In this document: positions 9,116-16,604 of the stretch, in pieces
Layout: the number at the start of each line of letters is the position of its first letter
Numbering within the stretch: the first letter of the stretch is position 1
Source of the DNA: Melioribacter roseus P3M-2
GTDB lineage: Bacteria; Bacteroidota; Ignavibacteria; Ignavibacteriales; Melioribacteraceae
DNA: 64,000 bases
Direction of reading: 5' to 3'
NCBI RefSeq assembly: GCF_000279145.1
Contig: NC_018178.1
Coordinates: 744,001 to 808,000, forward strand
Notes under the pieces: model-generated
Told to the model about the DNA's origin: nothing
Seen by the model: only the letters and a program-made list of their open reading frames with translations
Database searches by the model: none
Program-made: the position numbers and the translations under genes

Positions 9116-10936
9116 ATGAAGCATTATATTATTTTCGCGCTCTTGATTTTTGCAATTGCGCTTACTGCGCAGGAAAAAGAATATAAACTTGATGAAATAT
9201 ACGTTACTGCGGGCAGAGCGCCAATAACTTTCAAAGAGATTGCCCGAAGCATTGTAGTAATCACATCCGAAGAAATTAAAAACCTTCCTGCCGCGAGCCT
9301 GGAAGATTTAATTGGCTCGGTCGCTTCCGTCGATATACGCACAAGAGGAATTAACGGAGTCCAGAGCGACGCCGGCATAAGAGGCGGCACTTTCGAGCAG
9401 ACATTAATACTCATCGACGGAATAAAAGTGAGCGACCCTCAAACGGGACATCACAACCTGAATCTGCCCGTATCGGTTTCCAATATCGAACGCATTGAGA
9501 TTCTGAAAGGTCACGGTTCCAGAATTTTCGGCGCCAATGCTTTCAGCGGGGTAATAAACATAATTACAAAGAAGAGAAACGATATGGCCGCCGAAGCGAC
9601 CGCCGAAGGCGGCAGCTTCGATTCGTACGCATATTCATTGAACGCTTCTATTCCCGCTTCATTGATTAACAGCGCCGTCGCTTTCGGCAGAAAAAAATCC
9701 GACGGTTATATTGCCAATACGGATTATGATATCACCGATTTTTCGATAAGTCAAAATGCCGGCGTAGCCGCCCAAGCGATTAATTGGTATTACGGATATA
9801 CGAACAAAAAATTCGGAGCTTATAATTTTTACAGCGACCGCTTCCCGAATCAGCGCGAGGAGACCACAACGAATTTATTTTATGTCTCTTCGGAAATAAA
9901 TATATCGGACATACTTTATTTATCGCCCAAAGCGTACCTGCGCAAAAACAAAGACGATTATATACTCGACTACACGCGTCCCGAATGGTATCACAATATT
10001 CACAAATCGACGTCTTACGGAATAGAACTGCAGTCGACTCTCGTTTCGGATTTCGGGAAACTCTCCTTCGGCGGAGAGTATAGCGGAGACGAGATAGAAA
10101 GCAATAATTTGGGCAATCACACGAGAGAGAAAAAAGGATTTTATATCGAACAGATGTTTTCACCCATCGATAAAATAAATTCCTCGTTCGGATTTTATGT
10201 GTATAAATATGCAAAAGCCGGATGGAAAATTTGGCCCGGATTCGATTTTGCATACAACATCGACGGCGCGACAAAAATATACACAACGCTCGGCAAATCC
10301 TTCAGAATTCCCACATTTACGGAATTGTACTACGACAGCCCGGCAAACAAAGGCAATCCGGAATTAACCTATGAGGAAGTGAACAACTACGAATTCGGCT
10401 TAAGCCGGCGCGCTATCAATTACACGTACGACTTGAATGTATTCCTTAAATCCGGTTATAATTTAATCGACTGGGTAAGAAAATCCGAATCGGAACCGTG
10501 GCGCGTCGAAAACGTCACCGAGTTAAATACAACAGGTCTGGAAGTAGCTTTCGGTATTAATCCTTCTTTTTACATATCCGGTTTCTTTATTAAAAACGTA
10601 AACCTCGGTTATACATATTTATCCTACGACCGCAAAGCGGAAGGTTTCGAATCGAAATACCTGATCGACAATTTGAAACATCAATTAATATGTTCCGTTT
10701 CCTACCGGCTCCCGTTGAATATAAATCAAACCTTGATTTTGAAGTACGAAGACCGTTTGAATTACGGTTCTAATTTTTTGACGGACACTCAGCTTAACTA
10801 CGGCGGTTCGTTTTACCAGGTTTACGTTCGAATATCGAATCTGTTCGACGTTAAATATGAAGAAATACCCGGGATATTGTTGCCGGGCAGACGGATTACC
10901 GCTGGACTCAGAATTAATTACGAAGATTTCAAATGA
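9116..10936 (+). CDS. TonB-dependent outer-membrane receptor, BtuB/FepA-like
   Basis: A 606-residue receptor. A signal peptide (MKHYIIFALLIFAIALTAQ) is followed by a possible TonB box (YKLDEIYVTA), a plug domain of about residues 35-150 with RGGTFEQTLILIDG, IERIEILKGHGS and FGANAFSGVINIIT, and a 22-strand type barrel with family features such as GKSFRIPTFTELYY. The protein ends ...GRRITAGLRINYEDFK. The length is close to BtuB-type vitamin B12 receptors, but the ligand cannot be read from sequence. RBS GCGGAG precedes ATG 9116. An inverted repeat lies about 60 bp upstream. Confidence 0.92.
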   Translation: MKHYIIFALLIFAIALTAQEKEYKLDEIYVTAGRAPITFKEIARSIVVITSEEIKNLPAASLEDLIGSVASVDIRTRGINGVQSDAGIRGGTFEQTLILIDGIKVSDPQTGHHNLNLPVSVSNIERIEILKGHGSRIFGANAFSGVINIITKKRNDMAAEATAEGGSFDSYAYSLNASIPASLINSAVAFGRKKSDGYIANTDYDITDFSISQNAGVAAQAINWYYGYTNKKFGAYNFYSDRFPNQREETTTNLFYVSSEINISDILYLSPKAYLRKNKDDYILDYTRPEWYHNIHKSTSYGIELQSTLVSDFGKLSFGGEYSGDEIESNNLGNHTREKKGFYIEQMFSPIDKINSSFGFYVYKYAKAGWKIWPGFDFAYNIDGATKIYTTLGKSFRIPTFTELYYDSPANKGNPELTYEEVNNYEFGLSRRAINYTYDLNVFLKSGYNLIDWVRKSESEPWRVENVTELNTTGLEVAFGINPSFYISGFFIKNVNLGYTYLSYDRKAEGFESKYLIDNLKHQLICSVSYRLPLNINQTLILKYEDRLNYGSNFLTDTQLNYGGSFYQVYVRISNLFDVKYEEIPGILLPGRRITAGLRINYEDFK

Positions 10937-10963
10937 CAATAAATATTTTTGAGCTTCTTTTCT

Positions 10964-10971
10964 TATATTTG
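10964..10971 (+). promoter_or_regulatory. Candidate TAnnTTTG (-7) promoter box for glyQS
   Basis: TATATTTG at 10964-10971 matches the Bacteroidetes sigma-factor -7 consensus TAnnTTTG. It would place the transcript start near 10978, about 19 nt before the proposed ATC start and just before the ribosome binding site. No good -33 TTG at normal spacing was found, so confidence is limited. Confidence 0.4.
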
Positions 10972-10996
10972 CAGCTAAAAAAAAGCGAGGTGTGTC

Positions 10997-12433
10997 ATCG
11001 AAAAGAGTCGCAATGAAACAGTCGAAAAGATCGTATCGCTTGCAAAGCGACGCGGATTTGTATTTCAATCAAGTGAAATTTACGGCGGATTGAACGGCTG
11101 CTGGGATTACGGTCCCTTAGGCGTTGAACTTCTCAGAAACATCAAAGAAGAATGGTGGAAGGCTATGACCTACCGAGACGACGTCGAAGGATTGGACGCC
11201 GCTATTCTTATGCATCCGCGCGTATGGGAAGCCAGCGGACACGTCGAGAATTTTACCGACCCGATGATCGATTGCAAACAATGCAAAGCCCGGTTCCGCC
11301 TCGATACCCTTACCGAAATGATTTCCGACAAAAATAAAGAAAAAGCTCTCAAAGAATTTGATTCCGTCGAAGGCGAAACTTTAGACGATAAATTTACCGC
11401 TCTGCTCGAAAAGCCGGAAACAGCCCAAAAGCTTTTGGACATAATTAACTGTCCTCAATGCGGCAACAAAGGCGCTTTCACACAGCCTCGGAAATTCAAT
11501 TTGATGTTCAAAACTTTTTTGGGTCCTGTAGAAGATTCGAACAACGTAATTTATCTCCGTCCTGAGACCGCCCAGGGTATTTATGTTAACTTTTTGAACG
11601 TGGCTAATTCAAGCAGACAGAAATTACCTTTCGGAATTGCACAAATTGGCAAAGCATTCCGGAACGAAATAAACACCAAGAATTTTCTTTTCAGAACTCG
11701 TGAATTCGAACAGATGGAAATGCAATACTTTGTTAAACCCGGAACCGACAAAGAATTCTACGATTACTGGAAAGATATTCGGATTCAATGGTTCAAGTCG
11801 CTCGGCATGACGCCCTCCAAACTCCGATTCCACGACCATCCTGCCGACAAGCTTGCGCACTATGCCAAAGAAGCCACGGACATCGAGTATGAATTCCCCT
11901 TCGGCTGGGGAGAAATCGAAGGAATTCACAACAGAACCGATTACGACTTGAGCCGTCATCAGCAGTATTCCGGGAAATCGCAACAATACTACGACGACGT
12001 TTCGAAAGAAAAGTACATTCCTTATATTATAGAAACCTCGGCGGGCGCCAGCAGATCGTTTATGGCATTTTTGATAGACGCTTATTACGAAGAAGAAGTA
12101 AAAGGCGAAACCAGAAGCGTGCTCCGTTTTCACCCCAAACTCGCGCCGATCAAAGCCGCTGTTTTGCCGCTGGTCAATAAAGACGGCATGCCCGAAATAG
12201 CGCGTAAAATAGAATCCGACCTGCGCCCGTATTTCAAAATCTTTTACGACGACAAAGGAGCCATCGGCAGAAGATACAGAAGAATGGACGAAGCCGGCAC
12301 TCCTTACTGCATTACAGTCGACACTCAAACGCTCGAAGACAACACAGTTACCGTCAGAGAGCGCGACTCGATGGAACAGGAAAGAGTCTCTATCGACAAA
12401 CTCGTCGCTTACCTGCAGGAAAAGTTAATATAA
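10997..12433 (+). CDS. glyQS: Glycyl-tRNA synthetase, single-chain dimeric type; apparent ATC start
   Basis: A class II tRNA synthetase charging glycine. Motifs: RRGFVFQSSEIYGGLNG, WDYGPLGVEL, zinc-site cysteines CKQCK and CPQCG, RPETAQGIYVNF (motif 2 region), FRTREFEQMEMQ, and C-terminal EAGTPYCITVD. The frame is open from 10979, but the first ATG/GTG/TTG in frame is TTG 11090, which would delete the conserved RRGFVFQSSEIYGG. A ribosome site AAGCGAGG (10983-10990) lies 6 nt before ATC 10997, giving (M)EKSRNETVEKIVSLAKRRGF and 478 residues. ATC initiation is inferred; a frameshift would be the alternative. A rho-independent terminator follows. Confidence 0.93.
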   Translation: MEKSRNETVEKIVSLAKRRGFVFQSSEIYGGLNGCWDYGPLGVELLRNIKEEWWKAMTYRDDVEGLDAAILMHPRVWEASGHVENFTDPMIDCKQCKARFRLDTLTEMISDKNKEKALKEFDSVEGETLDDKFTALLEKPETAQKLLDIINCPQCGNKGAFTQPRKFNLMFKTFLGPVEDSNNVIYLRPETAQGIYVNFLNVANSSRQKLPFGIAQIGKAFRNEINTKNFLFRTREFEQMEMQYFVKPGTDKEFYDYWKDIRIQWFKSLGMTPSKLRFHDHPADKLAHYAKEATDIEYEFPFGWGEIEGIHNRTDYDLSRHQQYSGKSQQYYDDVSKEKYIPYIIETSAGASRSFMAFLIDAYYEEEVKGETRSVLRFHPKLAPIKAAVLPLVNKDGMPEIARKIESDLRPYFKIFYDDKGAIGRRYRRMDEAGTPYCITVDTQTLEDNTVTVRERDSMEQERVSIDKLVAYLQEKLI

Positions 12434-12434
12434 T

Positions 12435-12464
12435 AAAGGCGGCTCCGAACGAGCCGCTTTTTTT
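12435..12464 (+). terminator. Rho-independent terminator after glyQS
   Basis: GCGGCTC (12439-12445), loop CGAAC, GAGCCGC (12451-12457), then seven T at 12458-12464. It directly follows the glyQS stop. Confidence 0.9.
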
Positions 12465-12525
12465 ATTCCTATAGCATTCCAAACCTTATTTTTTATTTTG
12501 AGCAAATAACTAGGGAACATTTTTT

Positions 12526-13422
12526 ATGAAACGTTACTTTCTCATACTATTTTCATTTATGCTGTTCAACTGCACGGACAGTTTAAAGGAAAAAGGCGCG
12601 CCGGAATATATCGACCGAATCAAGGAGTGGCGCAATAAACGAATTGAAAATCTGAAAAAAGAAAACGGATGGCTAAACTTAGCGGGACTCTACTGGCTCA
12701 AAGAAGGCAAAAACAGTTTCGGCAGCGATCCGTCGAACGATATTGTTTTTCCGCCCGAAGCGCCCGGTTTTATCGGATATTTTGTACTGAGCGACTCCAC
12801 GGTTACCGTAAAGATAAACGATAACATCGAGGTATATGAAAACGGAATTCCCGTTAAAGAAAAATTAATGCGCAGCGATATGGATGACAGCGCTACGGTT
12901 TTACAGTCCGGACGATTTAAATGGTTCGTGATAAAACGCGGCAATCTATACGGCATAAGATTGAGAGACCTCGAAAGCCCGTTGCTGAGGGACTTCGAAG
13001 GAATAGAAACTTATCCGGTCAACAGCGATTGGAGAATCGAAGCCCGTTTCGAGCCATATAACCCGCCTAAGAAAATCAATATACCGACAATTATAGGCAC
13101 AACGGAAGAAGAAGTGTCTCCGGGCGCGCTGGTATTCGAAAAAGAGGGAAACGCTTACAGGTTAGACGCTATTGACGCGGGGAATCGACTTTTCATTGTC
13201 TTTGCAGACAAAACAAGCGGAATAGAAACTTACGGAGCGGGCAGATTCCTTTACGCCGACAAACCCGATTCTACGGGAACGGTAATAATCGATTTTAATA
13301 TGGCTTACAATCCGCCCTGCGCGTTTACCCGATACGCTACATGTCCTCTACCGCCGAAGCAAAATTATTTGAATCTGAGAATTACTGCCGGCGAAAAAAA
13401 CTACGGGGAGCTTCATCATTAA
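12526..13422 (+). CDS. DUF1684 family lipoprotein
   Basis: A 298-residue protein with an N-terminal lipoprotein-like signal (MKRYFLILFSFMLFNC, Cys16) and the DUF1684 pattern: WRNKRIENLKKENGWLNLAGLYWLKEG near the N-terminus and a C-terminal YNPPCAFTRYATCPLPP..NYLNLRITAGEK. The family is widespread and its biochemical role is not established. It is probably anchored in the cell envelope. ATG 12526 follows AGGGAA. The stop is immediately followed by the ATG of a histidine kinase (no gap), so the genes form one operon with the downstream two-component pair. Confidence 0.88.
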   Translation: MKRYFLILFSFMLFNCTDSLKEKGAPEYIDRIKEWRNKRIENLKKENGWLNLAGLYWLKEGKNSFGSDPSNDIVFPPEAPGFIGYFVLSDSTVTVKINDNIEVYENGIPVKEKLMRSDMDDSATVLQSGRFKWFVIKRGNLYGIRLRDLESPLLRDFEGIETYPVNSDWRIEARFEPYNPPKKINIPTIIGTTEEEVSPGALVFEKEGNAYRLDAIDAGNRLFIVFADKTSGIETYGAGRFLYADKPDSTGTVIIDFNMAYNPPCAFTRYATCPLPPKQNYLNLRITAGEKNYGELHH

Positions 13423-14103
13423 ATGAGCAAGAGGAATTCAAAAAATAATTTCATCGAGATGGTTACGCATCAATTGAGAACGCCATTGTCTACGGTTCAG
13501 AGTTCGATAGATCTGCTCGAGTTGTACATTCAGAAAGGCAACAAAGCGCGCCAGCTGCAAATATTAAACAAAGTTAGAAAAGGACTGAGTGAATTAAGAA
13601 AGATTATAGACCAATCCACTTTGCTCTATAAATCCGAGACGAACAAAGTTGACGTAATTAAAAAGAAAGTTTACTTGCGCCAGTTGATAAACGATATCAT
13701 CGAGAGCGTCATAACGGATGCGTCCGACAAACATCTAATAAACGTTGTAATTGAAAATAATGCCGAGACGGTTAATACTGACGAATTTATATTAAAAGAA
13801 ATCTTGCTGAATCTTCTGGCAAATGCGATAAAGTATTCTCCCGAAGGAGGTCAAATAAAAATTGCGGCTTACATGCGAGGCAATAATGTCGTCCTGTCGG
13901 TAAAAGACGAAGGGATTGGGATTCCGTCCTCCGAAACCGACAAAATATTCGATCCGTTTTACAGGTGCGAAAACGCCGGCGAGATTGAAGGAGCCGGACT
14001 CGGACTTTCGATTGTAAGGCAATTAGCCGGCATTTTAAGAGCCGAAATCGAAATAGACAGCAAAGTTAACAAAGGAACGGAATTCAAGGTGATTTTATTA
14101 TGA
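13423..14103 (+). CDS. Soluble histidine kinase without sensor domain
   Basis: A 226-residue kinase that begins directly with the HisKA dimerisation helix: phospho-acceptor H16 in EMVTHQLRTPLST, N box ILLNLLANAIKYSPEGG, G1 DEGIGIP, F box DPFYR and G2 GAGLGLSIV. There is no input domain or membrane segment, so a signal must come through a partner or the upstream DUF1684 lipoprotein; that link is inference from the zero-gap gene order. It overlaps the next gene, a response regulator, by ATGA. Confidence 0.93.
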   Translation: MSKRNSKNNFIEMVTHQLRTPLSTVQSSIDLLELYIQKGNKARQLQILNKVRKGLSELRKIIDQSTLLYKSETNKVDVIKKKVYLRQLINDIIESVITDASDKHLINVVIENNAETVNTDEFILKEILLNLLANAIKYSPEGGQIKIAAYMRGNNVVLSVKDEGIGIPSSETDKIFDPFYRCENAGEIEGAGLGLSIVRQLAGILRAEIEIDSKVNKGTEFKVILL

Positions 14104-14864
14104 AAAAGGTATTAATTATAGAAGACAACAAAGATCTCGCCGAGAACATCGTATTGCTGTTGAAAGAATTCGGATATGAAACTTTTTGCGCTTATAACGG
14201 CTCCGACGGTTTGAAAACTTTATTCAAGGTACAACCCGATATAATTTTATGCGACATAATGCTGCCCGATTTAAGCGGTTATAAAATTTTGTCGAGCATC
14301 AAAAAAATCGACGATATAGAACCACCCGTATTTATTTTTCTGACGGCCAAAGGAGAGCGCGTCGACGTTCGCAAAGGCATGGAACTCGGCGCCGACGACT
14401 ATATTCCCAAACCATTTACGTATACGGAGCTTCTGAACTCGATTAAAGCTCAACTCGACAAAAGAAATAAATTCTTAAAACTGCCCGGCAGAATAATCGA
14501 CAACGGAGAAGAATCCGGCGAATTGCTTACGATGAAAGATTATATTTTCATAAACGACAGAAAGCATCCCGGTTTTTATAAAGTTCAGGATATTGCCTGC
14601 ATTATAAGCATGAAAGATTACACCAAAGTATATATCGGCGACGGCAGAACATTTTTAATGCGCAAATCGATGAAAGACTGGGAAGCTCAATTGCCGCAGA
14701 ATAAATTTGTTAGAATACACCGCCAAACGATAGTCAACATCGATTTTGTAGAATCGCTCAGAAAAAGCAGCAGTAACAGATATACAATTAAATTAAAGGG
14801 AGGCGACAAAGAATTCGACGTCAGCCAGCGTTCCGTAAAAAAAATAAAACTATTTTCGGTCTAA
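14100..14864 (+). CDS. Response regulator, REC-LytTR type
   Basis: A 254-residue DNA-binding response regulator. REC domain about 1-125: acidic pocket EDN at 8-10, phospho-acceptor D52 in ILCDIMLPD, T in FLTAKGE, K in PKPFTY. LytTR DNA-binding domain about 160-254 (ISMKDYTKVYIGDGRTFLMR, FVRIHRQTIVNIDFV). It overlaps the kinase gene by 4 bp, so the two form a cognate pair. LytTR regulators are more often paired with LytS-type kinases, so a HisKA partner is a slightly unusual pairing. Target genes are unknown. Confidence 0.94.
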   Translation: MKKVLIIEDNKDLAENIVLLLKEFGYETFCAYNGSDGLKTLFKVQPDIILCDIMLPDLSGYKILSSIKKIDDIEPPVFIFLTAKGERVDVRKGMELGADDYIPKPFTYTELLNSIKAQLDKRNKFLKLPGRIIDNGEESGELLTMKDYIFINDRKHPGFYKVQDIACIISMKDYTKVYIGDGRTFLMRKSMKDWEAQLPQNKFVRIHRQTIVNIDFVESLRKSSSNRYTIKLKGGDKEFDVSQRSVKKIKLFSV

Positions 14865-14954
14865 AATTATCGTTAGTCGATTTATTTTATCGTTCGTCTA
14901 CGAACTCTTATTTCCTCCCGATTTTAAGTATATTTTTGTTGTGCACCCTCTGAG

Positions 14955-15003
14955 AAGTGGAATCGAAAAGAATTAATGGAACAACAACATTTCGATTCCA
15001 CTT
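14955..15003. repeat. 14-bp perfect inverted repeat between LytTR regulator and PAS kinase
   Basis: AAGTGGAATCGAAA (14955-14968) and its exact inverse complement at 14990-15003 with a 21-nt spacer. In RNA this is a strong hairpin; it is followed by CTTAATTTTA rather than a clean T-run. It could terminate the regulator transcript or act as a leader element for the kinase gene starting at 15060. The remainder of the 195-bp gap shows nothing clear. Confidence 0.6.
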
Positions 15004-15059
15004 AATTTTAAAGTCAAACAAATCCCAGCCGAAAGCATATAGATGAAAGGGCATAAGCA

Positions 15060-16598
15060 TTGGATTCAATTAATACTAATAAAACCATTTATGACGAATC
15101 GGTTTTTCCGCACGACCATATAGATCCCGAAAACCTCTTCAAAATCATTACGGAATTTTCAATCGATTGGATTTACTGGCTGGATCCTCACAATAAGCTA
15201 ATTTACAGCTCGCCCTCCTGCCGTTACATTACGGGCTATTCCAAAGAGGAATTCTTTTCCGACCAATCGTTATTAATCAAGATAATCGCTCCGGAAGACA
15301 AAAGCCGATTTATTTCTCACACGCGCGATGTATTAAGAGGAAAAATTTTCTGTTCAGAAGAATTCAGAATAATTACCAAAAGCGGACAAACAAGATGGAT
15401 TGCACACAATTGTCAGGCAGTTTACGACGACGACAATAAATACATCGGAAGATATATCAGCAACCGCGATATAACCGACATAAAAAAAGCGCACCAAGAC
15501 GTTCGCGCAAAAGACAAGCAATTAACCGATATTTATAATGAGGTTAAAGTCGGTTGTTACAGAATGTCGCCCGACGGTAAATTAATTTCGATTAACGAAA
15601 GCTTGAGAGAAATTCTGGGTTACAAGTCGGAAGAAGCTATTGACAAACGCAATTTCGAAAGGAATACTTTTCTTAACTATGACGAACGCAGGAAATACAA
15701 AGAAGAAGCCGCCGCCAAAGGAACCGTAAAAAACATTGCGACAGCTTGTATTAGCAAAGAAGGCAAGATATTGCATTTTAGAGAAACACTCAGCGCAGTA
15801 AAAGACGACAACGGAAATCTTATCTTCTTTGAAGGCAGTTTATACGACATTACGAAACAAAAAGAAGCCGAATTAAGTTTGCTGGAAACAGAAGCGCAAA
15901 AAAGGAATTTGGAAAAATTAAAAACCGAATTCCTCGCCACAATTTCTCATGAAATACGCACGCCTATCAACGTTATTTTGAATCTCATTCAAATTCTTAA
16001 ATCCGATTTAGCCAACGTCTACGTACACAGCGAGATAATCGAAAGCGCGGCGATCATCGAGACCGAAACGTTCAGAATACAACGCACCATCGAGCTGATA
16101 CTCGAAATGTCGCAACTGGCGGCAAACGATTTCGAAATAAATCCGGAGAAAGTCGATTTACACAAGGTGATCAATGAAGTATACGACAAATATATTAACG
16201 CAGCGCGAAGGAAAAACATTGAGCTAACCGTCATCAACCGATCCGACTCGCCGGTAGTATACGCCGACAAATACAGTTGCATTCAAATATTCACGCAATT
16301 GATCGACAACGCCATTAAGTACACCTCGCACGGCGATGCGGTTGTATTAATAACGGAGAAATCCGGCAAAGTTATCGTCGAAGTCAAAGACACAGGCGTG
16401 GGAATTAAAAAAGAATATATACCTTATTTGTTTTCGACTTTTTCGCAGGAAGACAACAGTTATTCCCGAATGTTCGAGGGCACCGGCCTGGGACTTGCGG
16501 TAGTTAAAAAACATTGCGATTTGAACGATGCCTTAATCGAAGTTGAAAGCGAGAAAAACAAAGGCGCCGTTTTTAGAGTCGTTTTCGACAAAGCATAG
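15060..16598 (+). CDS. PAS-PAS sensor histidine kinase
   Basis: A 512-residue cytoplasmic kinase. PAS 1 about 25-140 (IYWLDPHNKLIYSSPSC; PAC-like RWIAHNCQAVYDDD), PAS 2 about 155-270 with PAC ending FFEGSLYDITKQKEAE, HisKA with H297 (TISHEIRTPINVI), HATPase with N box IDNAIKYTSHGD, G1 DTGVGIKKEY and G2 GTGLGLAVVKKH. The start is a TTG at 15060: a stop codon lies in frame two codons upstream and AAAGG sits 9 nt before it. No receiver domain follows, so the partner is elsewhere. It ends 6 bp before the convergent DUF5686 gene. Confidence 0.92.
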   Translation: MDSINTNKTIYDESVFPHDHIDPENLFKIITEFSIDWIYWLDPHNKLIYSSPSCRYITGYSKEEFFSDQSLLIKIIAPEDKSRFISHTRDVLRGKIFCSEEFRIITKSGQTRWIAHNCQAVYDDDNKYIGRYISNRDITDIKKAHQDVRAKDKQLTDIYNEVKVGCYRMSPDGKLISINESLREILGYKSEEAIDKRNFERNTFLNYDERRKYKEEAAAKGTVKNIATACISKEGKILHFRETLSAVKDDNGNLIFFEGSLYDITKQKEAELSLLETEAQKRNLEKLKTEFLATISHEIRTPINVILNLIQILKSDLANVYVHSEIIESAAIIETETFRIQRTIELILEMSQLAANDFEINPEKVDLHKVINEVYDKYINAARRKNIELTVINRSDSPVVYADKYSCIQIFTQLIDNAIKYTSHGDAVVLITEKSGKVIVEVKDTGVGIKKEYIPYLFSTFSQEDNSYSRMFEGTGLGLAVVKKHCDLNDALIEVESEKNKGAVFRVVFDKA

Positions 16599-16604
16599 AT
16601 ATTA

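Noticed and set aside
11013-11093. ATG-started 26-codon frame (MKQSKRSYRL...) at the glyQS 5' end
   Set aside because: It is out of frame with the synthetase, has no ribosome site as good as the one before ATC 10997, and its sequence is just the shifted reading of the conserved N-terminus.
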